From Kriegella sp963975415 (GTDB lineage Bacteria > Bacteroidota > Bacteroidia > Flavobacteriales > Flavobacteriaceae): DNA of 64,000 nucleotides. Positions within the stretch are counted from its first letter, which is position 1; each line of letters starts with the position of its first letter. Under the pieces are notes generated by a model. It was not told where the DNA came from. It did no database searches and was given only the letters and a program-made list of their open reading frames with translations. Made by a program: the position numbers and the translations under genes. This document shows positions 46,167-54,818 of this stretch, piece by piece. The stretch is from the NCBI RefSeq assembly GCF_963975415.1, contig NZ_CAXBGN010000001.1, forward strand, positions 806,001-870,000, read 5' to 3'.

Positions 46167-49100
46167 CTATAACCCGAAATTCAAGGTCAAGTAGTAGCTC
46201 TGTGTGCCGGGAAAGCCGAGACCCGTAAATCCGATGGCGTTGCCTCCTGCTCCTGCTGAAAATGACTCTGGATCAAAACCATCCCATGGGGAATATAAAA
46301 TGATATTGTTCGCGGCCAGAGAAACCCTAAGGGACGTAAACGGCGTTCTATCCAGTATTCTGTCGTCGAGGTTATAGGCCAGTGATATACTTCTCAACTT
46401 AATGTAACTCGCATCTTTCACAAAATTTTCGGTGATACCCCTATAATCGTTCCGCCAAAATCCCGCACCATAATCATTGCCATCGGGCCCTACCCCTTGT
46501 CCAAGCCAGACTTCTTGTGTATTGGTCGTCCCATCTTCCAAAACACCATCAAACACCCTAAAATCATTTCTGGCCAATGTATATTCATTTTTACCAAAGG
46601 CGGCCAGAAAATTGTCGAATTGGTTGTATTGTTCTACATCTGCCCTGAAATCAACTAAAATGCTTAATTCGAAATTCTTGTACCGTAGTTCATTTCTCAG
46701 ACCTCCTATCCATTTTGGAACCGCATTGCCCAAAATAAGCTGATCGGCATTACGGTCGGGGAAGCCTTCATCATCAATAATCACTGGGAGACCGCTTTGG
46801 AGAAACAAGTTGTTTTCATCGGCACCAAAACGTGAATAACTAGTTCCATAAAGGTTACCATAGGCCTCGCCTTCTATCAACTTCATGGTCACTGTACTTC
46901 CGGCATATCCGAATTGGCTACCTACCACAATTTCATCGATACCTTCGCGAATAGCCTTTACTTCATTGTTATTCATCGATAGGTTGGCAGTAGCGGTCCA
47001 TTCAAAATCCTCATTTTGAACAATATCACCACCAAGAATAATCTCAACACCACTATTCTCAATTTCACCCGCATTGGTGATATAGGACGAAAAACCTGTT
47101 CCATCTGAGATGGGAACCGGTATAATTTGGTCCTCGGCATTCGATTTATAATAGGTCAAGTCTAAATCTAACCGCCCATCGAAAAATGCCAATTGTGCCC
47201 CAAATTCCAAAGAAGTAGTCAACTCTGGTTTTAATGCTGGATCTCCGAAAGTACTATTTCTACTAAAACCGACCTGTCCGTCAAGTGGAAAAACATCTGG
47301 CGAAACGAAGGTAGCCCCGAGAACATGTGGATTCGTATCTTTTCCAACCTGCGCCCAAGATGCCCTAAGCTTACCGAAGGTTAACCAAGAATTGGTATTT
47401 AAATGTTCACTAAATACATAACCTAAATTCACCGAAGGATAGAAGAAAGAATTGTTATCTTTAGGCAACGTTGACGAAATGTCATTTCTTCCGGTTACAT
47501 TCAAAAACAGATATTCTTTATAGTTTACCATCAAATCTCCATAGAAGCCGACCAGTCTTCTGATACTTTTTCCCTGATCCGCAAAAATTTGTCTCGTATT
47601 ATTAAGGTTATAGAACTCTGGAATTACAAAATCGGAGCCGGTTGCCGTAACCCGGTCATATTTTCGCTCAAAAATGTCATTACCCAATCGCAAAGATGTA
47701 TTCCAGTCATCATTGAACTGCTTCTTTAAAGTAATGTAAAAGTTTGAGGTAATATCCCTACTGTTAATTCTGGTTTCCTCCAACTCACCTGTAGAGCTTA
47801 ATGGCAGCTCGCCGTCAATGCCTTTGGGTCCGGGCGTAATCTCCGTTCTGACATCACTATAAAAATCAGTACCTACACGATAAGAAAGGGTCAACCATTC
47901 CGTGGGATTATAATTTAAATTTAAATTACCGATTATTCGATTTACGTTGTCTACATAGGTACTAAAACGGGCATCATATATCGGATTTGTATTCCCATAG
48001 GTTTTCATTGTGCCATCCGGGTTAATGTAGTCACGTACATCTTGGGTTTCTGCCCAATACATCATTCTTTCCATAAACCGATCGTGCGGCACCCTATTCC
48101 CCCCTGAGTTGGTATAATTTATAGATCCACTAAAATCAAATTTTTCGCTTACCTGAACCGTTCCCGAAAGTTTAGCTGTAGTTCTTGCCCAATCGCTAAA
48201 GGGAATTATGCCTTTTTGATCGAAGCGCCCGAACGATCCATAAAAAGTCGCTCTATCTCCTCCTCCTGAAATACTTAAACTATGATCGGTTTGAACACCC
48301 GTATTAAATGCCCTGTTCCAATTGTCTTGATATTTATGTCCAGGAACATTTAGCGCAACCTCCGATATTGGAGCGCCCCAAGAAGGCCAAAAACTAGTGG
48401 GATCGTATTCCCCACTAAAACCTTGTCCATATTGATCTTGTAACTTGGGCAGACGGTTTAACTCTTCAAAACCAACTGAAGTATTCAGGTTAACCCTTAC
48501 CTGACCTTTTTGCCCTTTTTTAGTTGTAATAATTATGGCTCCGTTGGCAGCCCTTACTCCATAAAGTGCAGTTGCGGCCGCACCTTTTAACACTGACATA
48601 GATTCAACATCTGCCGGATTTATATCCGCTGCCCTGTTTGATAATCCACGAGGGGTGTTTGTTGACTCTACAGTGGAGTTATCAATAGGTACTCCATCGA
48701 CTACAAAAAGGGGTTGGTTGTCTGCCTGCGGGTCTAATGAGTTTATACCCCTTATAATAATTCTTGCACTCTGCCCAGGAGCACCACCAGAATTGGTAAT
48801 CTGTACCCCGGCAACTTGTCCTTGCAGCGCATTCACTAAATTTGTTTGCTTAGTTTTTACAATTGCTTCGGCATCTATACTTTGGGCGGCATACCCTAAG
48901 GCCTTTTTTTCCTGCGATATTCCAAAAGCTGTCACAATAACTTCGCTCAACTGTTCTGAATCTTCTTCGAGTTGAACATCTAAAATTTGATTACTTCCTA
49001 CAGTAATTTCTTTGGTTTTCATTCCTAGATAAGAAAATTGTAGTATGTCACCTTCCCTTGCAACTATCGAATAGTTACCATCGAAATCAGTGGTGGTTCC

Positions 49101-49238
49101 CGTATTGGTTCCAGTAATAACTATTGACACCCCTGGTAAAGGAACATCCATGTTGTCAGTCACTTTGCCACTAATAGTTTGGCCGACGAGCGTATAAGTC
49201 AATAACAGGGCAAACAATGAAAAAAGTGTATTCTTCAT
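46167..49238 (-). CDS. SusC/RagA-family TonB-linked outer-membrane transporter
   Basis: 1023 residues: signal peptide ending LVGQ (residue 20), carboxypeptidase-regulatory-like domain (about 21-95; GKVTDNMDVPLPGVSIVITG), TonB box (LSEVIVTAFGI), plug (about 115-235; GVQITNSGGAPGQSARIIIRG, DGVPIDN) and barrel ending YYLTLNFGL. There is no STN domain, so unlike the SusC at 29593 it should not signal to FecR; none is nearby. A 14-bp inverted repeat with a T-run lies in its leader. Confidence 0.95.
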   Translation of the reverse strand: MKNTLFSLFALLLTYTLVGQTISGKVTDNMDVPLPGVSIVITGTNTGTTTDFDGNYSIVAREGDILQFSYLGMKTKEITVGSNQILDVQLEEDSEQLSEVIVTAFGISQEKKALGYAAQSIDAEAIVKTKQTNLVNALQGQVAGVQITNSGGAPGQSARIIIRGINSLDPQADNQPLFVVDGVPIDNSTVESTNTPRGLSNRAADINPADVESMSVLKGAAATALYGVRAANGAIIITTKKGQKGQVRVNLNTSVGFEELNRLPKLQDQYGQGFSGEYDPTSFWPSWGAPISEVALNVPGHKYQDNWNRAFNTGVQTDHSLSISGGGDRATFYGSFGRFDQKGIIPFSDWARTTAKLSGTVQVSEKFDFSGSINYTNSGGNRVPHDRFMERMMYWAETQDVRDYINPDGTMKTYGNTNPIYDARFSTYVDNVNRIIGNLNLNYNPTEWLTLSYRVGTDFYSDVRTEITPGPKGIDGELPLSSTGELEETRINSRDITSNFYITLKKQFNDDWNTSLRLGNDIFERKYDRVTATGSDFVIPEFYNLNNTRQIFADQGKSIRRLVGFYGDLMVNYKEYLFLNVTGRNDISSTLPKDNNSFFYPSVNLGYVFSEHLNTNSWLTFGKLRASWAQVGKDTNPHVLGATFVSPDVFPLDGQVGFSRNSTFGDPALKPELTTSLEFGAQLAFFDGRLDLDLTYYKSNAEDQIIPVPISDGTGFSSYITNAGEIENSGVEIILGGDIVQNEDFEWTATANLSMNNNEVKAIREGIDEIVVGSQFGYAGSTVTMKLIEGEAYGNLYGTSYSRFGADENNLFLQSGLPVIIDDEGFPDRNADQLILGNAVPKWIGGLRNELRYKNFELSILVDFRADVEQYNQFDNFLAAFGKNEYTLARNDFRVFDGVLEDGTTNTQEVWLGQGVGPDGNDYGAGFWRNDYRGITENFVKDASYIKLRSISLAYNLDDRILDRTPFTSLRVSLAANNIILYSPWDGFDPESFSAGAGGNAIGFTGLGFPGTQSYYLTLNFGL

Positions 49239-49286
49239 AGTAAATTGGAGTTAGTAGTTCATAACTAAAGTCTGCAAAAAAAATTG

Positions 49287-49322
49287 AAAATCAAACATTT
49301 TACGTAGGAAATGTTTGATTTT
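49287..49322 (-). promoter_or_regulatory. Perfect 14-bp inverted repeat in the second susC leader
   Basis: Arms 49287-49300 and 49309-49322 (AAAATCAAACATTT and its complement) with an 8-nt spacer, 48 nt before the susC ATG. On the susC strand the hairpin is followed by CAATTTTTTTT, so it resembles an AT-rich attenuator; as DNA it could equally be an operator between susC and the divergent small secreted gene. Confidence 0.65.
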
Positions 49323-49451
49323 AAGCATTCTATATAAATCCCTTTCCTAGTTTTTAAAAACACATTTTTTATTACTTAAAATTGATTTTTTAACAAAAAA
49401 ATTCGTAACTTTTGATATATAATCCAATCATTAACCATAAAGATTACTATT

Positions 49452-49901
49452 ATGAGAAAGTTATCTGTTTTAGTTCTTTTGTTTTTGATTTTAGTCTTGA
49501 CGACCAATTTTACCGTGCCTACAAAGAAATCTTACCACCCGTCAATCGAAGGTACTTGGGAATTGATAAACCGGTACAACTATGATGGTGTCAACATCAC
49601 CGATACCCTCACACCAGCTACCGGATTCAATCAAATTAAAATGTTTTACAATGGTAAAGTAATGTGGACACGATATACCCCTAACCAATCAGTTGAATGG
49701 TTCGGGTACGGAACCTATGAAACGACAGATAGTACTTTGACCGAAAGATTGGAATACATGTCGGCATCGATGCGAAGAATTGCCAACGAGAACATGGAAT
49801 GGCACATGGAACTACAATTAGAAAACAACACTTACACCCAAATTAATCTCGATGAAGAAGGAGGCCGTATCGCCTCTGAAAATTATAGAAGGATCAATTA
49901 A
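49452..49901 (+). CDS. Small secreted lipocalin-like protein, paralogue 1
   Basis: 149 residues with a signal peptide (cleavage near TNFTVP). The mature part starts YHPSIEGTWEL, a lipocalin-like opening, and contains strand motifs KMFYNGKVMWTRYTP, VEWFGYGTYETTD and TLTERLEYMSASMR. About 70% identical by eye to the gene 50 nt downstream, so this is a tandem duplication. Upstream, TTG-N21-TAACTTTTG is one base off a Bacteroidota promoter. No function can be assigned. Confidence 0.82.
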   Translation: MRKLSVLVLLFLILVLTTNFTVPTKKSYHPSIEGTWELINRYNYDGVNITDTLTPATGFNQIKMFYNGKVMWTRYTPNQSVEWFGYGTYETTDSTLTERLEYMSASMRRIANENMEWHMELQLENNTYTQINLDEEGGRIASENYRRIN

Positions 49902-49951
49902 TGATGATACCATTTTGAGGTATTTTAAATTATAACTTAAAAACAAAGACT

Positions 49952-50401
49952 ATGAAAAAATTACTCGGATTGATTTTCTTATTGCTTTTTCTAGTCTCCG
50001 CTACGGAAGCTGATTCTGAAAAGCTAGCTTATCATCCATCAATTGAAGGTACTTGGGAGCTTGTCAGTTTCTACAATTATCTCGATGGTGTTACCGTTTC
50101 AGATACCCTACCCACTACAGAGGGATATCGACAAATAAAAATGTATTATGACGGAAAGGTCATGTGGACGAGGTATGTGCCAACGGATTCTGTCGAATGG
50201 TTCGGATATGGCTCTTACGAAACTACGGACAATACTTTAACCGAAAGACTGGAATATATGTCGGCCTCGATGCGTAAGATTGCCAATGAAAATATGGAAT
50301 GGAAAATGGAACTTCAATTGGACAACCATCGGTTTAGCCAGATTTTTCTCGACGAAGATGGAAACCGCATAAATTCTGAAAATTATAAAAGAATTGATTA
50401 A
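49952..50401 (+). CDS. Small secreted lipocalin-like protein, paralogue 2
   Basis: 149 residues, same length and layout as its neighbour. The signal peptide ends near ATEADSE, then YHPSIEGTWELVSFYN, YDGKVMWTRYVP, VEWFGYGSYETTD and LTERLEYMSASMRKIANE. The central and C-terminal strands are the most conserved, and the signal peptides and the loop after TWEL differ most. It probably shares a transcript with paralogue 1 and ends at the terminator 20 nt downstream. Confidence 0.82.
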   Translation: MKKLLGLIFLLLFLVSATEADSEKLAYHPSIEGTWELVSFYNYLDGVTVSDTLPTTEGYRQIKMYYDGKVMWTRYVPTDSVEWFGYGSYETTDNTLTERLEYMSASMRKIANENMEWKMELQLDNHRFSQIFLDEDGNRINSENYKRID

Positions 50402-50420
50402 GATTTTATTGCTTGAAACA

Positions 50421-50448
50421 AAAAGCGCCGCTTACGCGGCGCTTTTTT
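50421..50448. terminator. Bidirectional intrinsic terminator
   Basis: GC-rich stem AAAAGCGCCGC (50421-50431) / GCGGCGCTTTT (50436-50446) with a TTAC loop and T- and A-runs outside. It sits between the convergent small secreted genes and trxB and serves both strands. Confidence 0.93.
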
Positions 50449-50467
50449 ATTTATATTATCGATTTAA

Positions 50468-51439
50468 TTATGAGGTCGCGACCTCCTCGTGGGTTTCAAC
50501 TGTCGCAAGATACCGTTCAGCATCTAAAGCGGCCATACAACCTGTACCTGCCGCTGTTACTGCTTGACGGTACTCTTTGTCCTGAGCATCGCCACTAGCA
50601 AAAACACCTGGTTTGTTGGTTTTTGTCGATTTTCCTTGAGTAAGAATATAACCGACCTCATCCATATCCAATTGGCCTTTGAAAATATCAGTATTCGGCT
50701 TATGACCTATGGCAACAAAAAGCCCAGTGATAGCGATATCTTCTTTTTTACCGGTTTGATTATTGACCATACGAAGTCCTTCCACGACCTGATCTCCCAA
50801 CACTTCATCAACTTCAGTGTTGTAACGAACCTCTATGTTCTTGAGGCTATTTACCCTGTGTTGCATCGCTTTAGAAGCTCGCATATAATCTTTTCTTACC
50901 AACATGGTAACTTTATTACAAATATTGGCCAAATAAGATGCCTCCTCGGCTGCCGTATCACCGGCACCAACAATGGCAACATCTTGACCCTTATAGAAAA
51001 AACCGTCGCACACCGCACAAGCCGAAACACCCCCACCGCGCAAACGTTGTTCACTAGGAATGTTTAAATACTTTGCCGTAGCTCCTGTAGAGATAATTAT
51101 GGTTTCTGCCTCGATTTGTGTACTTCCATCAATGGTCACTTTATGAATACCGCCAACTTCATCGCTCAATTCAACTGCTGTAGCCATACCGATTCTAACC
51201 TCGGTACCAAATCGTTCGGCCTGTTGTTGTAGCTGAACCATCATAGAAGGGCCATCGATTCCTTCAGGGTAACCGGGAAAATTATCGACCTCTGTAGTCG
51301 TGGTCAACTGCCCACCTGGCTCCATACCAGTATAAACCACCGGCTTGAGGTCTGCTCTAGCGGCATATATGGCTGCGGTATATCCTGCGGGTCCAGACCC
51401 AATAATCAATGTTTTTAATCGTTCGATTTTATCCGACAT
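50468..51439 (-). CDS. trxB: Thioredoxin-disulfide reductase
   Basis: 323-residue low-molecular-weight flavoprotein that reduces thioredoxin with NADPH. The FAD motif is IIGSGPAGYTAAIYAARA (12-29), the redox pair is C141/C144 in ACAVCDGFFY, the NADPH-binding motif is VGAGDTAAEEA, and the GxFASGDA loop is near the C-terminus. Upstream, TACTTTTG (51468-51475, minus) fits the -7 box, but a -33 is missing. A perfect direct repeat lies at 51501-51520. Confidence 0.97.
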   Translation of the reverse strand: MSDKIERLKTLIIGSGPAGYTAAIYAARADLKPVVYTGMEPGGQLTTTTEVDNFPGYPEGIDGPSMMVQLQQQAERFGTEVRIGMATAVELSDEVGGIHKVTIDGSTQIEAETIIISTGATAKYLNIPSEQRLRGGGVSACAVCDGFFYKGQDVAIVGAGDTAAEEASYLANICNKVTMLVRKDYMRASKAMQHRVNSLKNIEVRYNTEVDEVLGDQVVEGLRMVNNQTGKKEDIAITGLFVAIGHKPNTDIFKGQLDMDEVGYILTQGKSTKTNKPGVFASGDAQDKEYRQAVTAAGTGCMAALDAERYLATVETHEEVATS

Positions 51440-51500
51440 AATTCAAATTTTCAAAAAATTTATACTACAAAAGTAGGTTTTTTAGCAAAAACCTTACATT

Positions 51501-51520
51501 AAAAGTTATCAAAAGTTATC
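51501..51520. repeat. Tandem 10-bp direct repeat upstream of trxB
   Basis: AAAAGTTATC occurs twice in immediate succession, about 25 nt upstream of the candidate -7 box of trxB. A 10-bp period puts both copies on one face of the helix, as for adjacent regulator dimers. It is short and AT-rich, so chance is possible. Confidence 0.45.
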
Positions 51521-51719
51521 TATTCGAAAGACCGTTTGAATTCGCAGTTGTCTTTCATTTTTACATCAATTCCCCGAAAAGGAAACACACCTCATCATTC
51601 CCCCAGTCGAATTACAAGCAAAGTTCAAGCTAAAAAAAGAAAAGTTAAAAAAAATTCAGAAAACCAAACCCTATGAACTCATTCTTCGTAGATAGGTATA
51701 GAAACACGAATCTTTGACC

Positions 51720-52424
51720 ATGAAAACTAGAAAACTAAACTGTATCGTCGTAGATAATTCGGAAATGCAACGAGAGCAACTCAAAAAATTGATTTCATTG
51801 CACCCGCTTTTGAACCTTGCAGCCAGCTACAAAAATGGGTTGGAAGCACTTGATAATATCAACGACATCGATCAAATAGATCTTCTTTTTCTCGATATCG
51901 ACATACCGCATATTGACGGATTTGAGCTACTAGAAACTTTAGTACAAAGCCCGCAAGTTATAATCATCAGCAACAACGCCGACCATGCTCTGAAGGCTTT
52001 TGATTACGATGTTGCCGATTACCTCTTAAAACCAACTGTGCCATATCGCTTTGAAAGTGCTGTTGACAAGGCATTCTTCAAGTCTGGTATAGGTGTTCCA
52101 AAGCAAAAAGAAAAGCACATCTTTGTCAAATGCGAGTCAAGAAGTGTCAGGGTCAGACTATCAGATATCAAGTGGGTAGAAGCCTTAGGCGATTACGTTA
52201 AACTCGTTATGGAAAACAAAAACATGATGATTCTCTCCTCCATGACCGCCTTTGCCAAACAATTACCAAACAAAACATTTGTCAGAATTCACAAATCATA
52301 TATTATAAACCTACAAAAAGTCGAGAATTTTAATAGTTCAACAGTGGCGATTTGCGGAAGAAAGATACCTTTAAGTAGAAAAAGAAAAATGGAGTTTAGG
52401 GAGGCTGTCGGCTTTTATGAATAA
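51720..52424 (+). CDS. Orphan LytTR-family response regulator
   Basis: 234 residues from ATG 51720. Receiver domain (1-120): phospho-acceptor D59 in LLFLDIDIPHIDGFELL. The first acidic pair that binds magnesium reads D12-N13 instead of two acidic residues, so metal binding may be weakened. LytTR DNA-binding domain (about 135-232; IFVKCESRSVRVRLSDIKWV, FVRIHKSYIINLQKV). No histidine kinase gene is adjacent. Transcribed towards galK, 68 nt away, but there is no link to that pathway beyond position. Confidence 0.93.
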   Translation: MKTRKLNCIVVDNSEMQREQLKKLISLHPLLNLAASYKNGLEALDNINDIDQIDLLFLDIDIPHIDGFELLETLVQSPQVIIISNNADHALKAFDYDVADYLLKPTVPYRFESAVDKAFFKSGIGVPKQKEKHIFVKCESRSVRVRLSDIKWVEALGDYVKLVMENKNMMILSSMTAFAKQLPNKTFVRIHKSYIINLQKVENFNSSTVAICGRKIPLSRKRKMEFREAVGFYE

Positions 52425-52492
52425 AAAGCACCCTATCGTTACAAGAATCAAAAAATTACGGCAAATCAAGTTTGAATCTATTTAATAAATTT

Positions 52493-53620
52493 CTATCGAG
52501 CCATTGTACCGGCACTGGGGCTTACCGTAAAAGCTTCCAATGCTATATTGAAACTTTTTTTATAGGCGATACTTGCCTTTTCTATAAATTCATCAACGCT
52601 ATCCCGATGAACAATGTTCAGCGTACAACCGCCAAACCCTCCCCCAGTCTGGCGAGCACCTAAAACAGCGGAAAAACCCTTTGAAAAGTTAACCAAGAAA
52701 TCGGATTCCGGACAACTTACTTCATACAGCTTACTGATTCCCTCATGAGCCTCATACAGCAGTGCACCAACCTGGTTCAAATCATTATTCTTTAGTGCAT
52801 CTGCCATTAACAAAACTCTTTCGTTTTCAGCAATTATAAATAAACAACGGTTAAAGACCACTTCACGCATGTCTTGCTTTACCTCCTCGAGCATTTGTAA
52901 AGTGGCGTCTCTGAGGGAGCCAACTTCAGGATACTTCTTTTTTATTACCGAAACCCCTTCTTCACACTCCTGCTTTCGCACATTGTATTCACTTGTTGCC
53001 AAATTATGCGATACCTTCGTATTAAGCATTACGATTTGATAAGGCTCAAACGCTATTGGAATTTGGCTATGCTCCAACGATTTACAATCGAGCAAAATAA
53101 CATGCCCGGCTTGGCTCATCACCGAGGCAAATTGATCCATAATACCGCACTGCGTACCTACATAGGTATGTTCTGCAGTTTGTGACAATTGCACAATATC
53201 TTTTTTAGTAAGACCAAGGTCGAACAATTCATTCAGACCAAAAGCCAGTCCGCATTCCAATGCGGCCGAGGAACTTAAACCTGACCCTTGTGGAAGATTA
53301 CTTTGCAATGTACAATCAAAGCCTTTAACACCATCGGTTCGTTCTGAAATTTCGTTGAGAACGCCTAGAATATAGTTTTCCCATTCTACCGAACTTCTAG
53401 CAATTTTTTTTAGGTTGATTTTAAAACCTATATCAAAGTCCGTACTGTAAATGTTACATTCGGTATCCGAACCATTCCTTTGTAATTTGAAAATAATCTT
53501 CTTTTCGATTGCGGTGGGCAGTACATACCCTAGGTTATAATCGGTGTGTTCCCCAATAAGATTTATTCTTCCTGGGGACTCAACAACGAGTTGGGGACTG
53601 AATTTCTCTAAAAACTTCAT
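52493..53620 (-). CDS. galK: Galactokinase
   Basis: 375-residue GHMP kinase that phosphorylates alpha-D-galactose at C1, the first committed step of the Leloir pathway. Motifs: galactokinase signature SPGRINLIGEHTDYN (residues 15-29), the ATP-binding LPQGSGLSSSAALE loop and RQTGGGFGGCTL near the C-terminus. It lies 14 nt after the formylglycine-generating enzyme, in a cluster of polysaccharide-degrading genes, which points to galactose as a product of the substrate. Confidence 0.95.
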   Translation of the reverse strand: MKFLEKFSPQLVVESPGRINLIGEHTDYNLGYVLPTAIEKKIIFKLQRNGSDTECNIYSTDFDIGFKINLKKIARSSVEWENYILGVLNEISERTDGVKGFDCTLQSNLPQGSGLSSSAALECGLAFGLNELFDLGLTKKDIVQLSQTAEHTYVGTQCGIMDQFASVMSQAGHVILLDCKSLEHSQIPIAFEPYQIVMLNTKVSHNLATSEYNVRKQECEEGVSVIKKKYPEVGSLRDATLQMLEEVKQDMREVVFNRCLFIIAENERVLLMADALKNNDLNQVGALLYEAHEGISKLYEVSCPESDFLVNFSKGFSAVLGARQTGGGFGGCTLNIVHRDSVDEFIEKASIAYKKSFNIALEAFTVSPSAGTMAR

Positions 53621-53634
53621 TAGGTCGGTTTGGT

Positions 53635-54786
53635 TTAATCCTTCTCTTTTTTTGCCATTTCTACGGAAGCCACAGTCCTAAAACCCAAATGCTCCAATGA
53701 GGAGTCGAGACTTGTCGCCATTCTTGCAGATATTCTATAACTGGCGCAATAGGAAGCGTTGCAGAGAAACGACCCTCCTTTCATTATTTTTTCTTTGGCA
53801 TATGGATCCCGCTCATTAAACGGAGCGGTTGCCCCTTGCGGATTTTTAGTAACCGCATTGGTCGAAAGCATTTCATTGTAGAAGTTCGTGTTGTACCAAT
53901 CGCCAGTCCATTCCCAAACATTTCCTGCCATATCGTAAAGTCCCTTATTATTGGGAGGATATGATTTCACCGGGGCACGATCCTCATAGCCATCGGTTTT
54001 TGTATTGGTAACAGGAAATTCGCCTTCCCATGTATTCGCTTTCTTTTCAAGGCCCGAAGCATCGTTCCCCCAGAAATATATAGCATTTTCTTCCTCACCT
54101 CGAGCAGCGAGTTCCCATTCCGCTTCGGTGGGCAATCTTCGACCGGCCCATTCACAATAAGCCAAGGCATCTTCATAGGCAATATGGACCACAGGGTAGT
54201 CGTCTTTACCTTTTATAGAACTTTTAGGACCATTGGGGTGTCGCCAGTTGGCACCAATAGTCCAACTCCACCACTGAGAGAAATCATATAAATTTGGAAC
54301 ACTGCTTTTTGCTTTTTTGAAAGTCAAAGAGCCAGGCTGCATAATAGAATCATGAGGTTTAGGGGTTCCTTCGGGAAGCTGTTTTTTCATCTCTTCCCAA
54401 TCAATGGCACGCTCGGCAACCGTTACATAACCCGTCTCATCGACAAACTTCTTGAATTGGCTATTGGTAACCTCAGTGACATCCATAAAAAAGCCATCGA
54501 CGGCTACATTATGTGCAGGTTTTTCATGGTCCATCGCCATTTTGTCTTGATCCACCGCCCCTTGCATAAAAGTCGCTCCATCAATCCATACCATACCTTC
54601 AGGAACCTTTACATCTTCAGGCTTCGACTTTACAACTTCGATATTTTGAGGTACGGCAACCTTGGCAACTTCGGTCTTCACCTCCTTTTGTACAGCTTGA
54701 TTATCTTTTTTTTCTTTGTTTTTACAACTAGTAAATCCGATTAAAAGAATCAACATAACTAGAATTGCACTACTATTTCGCATCAT
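53635..54786 (-). CDS. Lipoprotein formylglycine-generating enzyme (FGE/SUMF1 family), candidate sulfatase maturase
   Basis: 383 residues with lipobox FTSC (C21) and a Lys/Val-rich linker, then a C-type-lectin-like FGE-sulfatase domain from about residue 62 (VPEGMVWIDGATFMQG, FFMDVTEVTNSQF, RRLPTEAEWELAARG, GNVWEWTGDWY). The two copper-binding catalytic cysteines are C342 and C347 (in SFLCNASYCASYR), with the 5-residue spacing of human FGE C336/C341, so it should be active. FGE converts the sulfatase cysteine to formylglycine using oxygen. It lies 32 nt downstream of a sulfatase gene. Confidence 0.9.
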   Translation of the reverse strand: MMRNSSAILVMLILLIGFTSCKNKEKKDNQAVQKEVKTEVAKVAVPQNIEVVKSKPEDVKVPEGMVWIDGATFMQGAVDQDKMAMDHEKPAHNVAVDGFFMDVTEVTNSQFKKFVDETGYVTVAERAIDWEEMKKQLPEGTPKPHDSIMQPGSLTFKKAKSSVPNLYDFSQWWSWTIGANWRHPNGPKSSIKGKDDYPVVHIAYEDALAYCEWAGRRLPTEAEWELAARGEEENAIYFWGNDASGLEKKANTWEGEFPVTNTKTDGYEDRAPVKSYPPNNKGLYDMAGNVWEWTGDWYNTNFYNEMLSTNAVTKNPQGATAPFNERDPYAKEKIMKGGSFLCNASYCASYRISARMATSLDSSLEHLGFRTVASVEMAKKEKD

Positions 54787-54818
54787 AGGGTAAAAAATTT
54801 GAGGGGTAAAGATACGGT

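Noticed and set aside
44652..49238. Assigning the second SusC/SusD pair to the galactokinase/GH95/GH29 cluster
   Set aside because: trxB, a LytTR regulator and other genes on both strands lie between them, and the pair has no adjacent carbohydrate-active gene.
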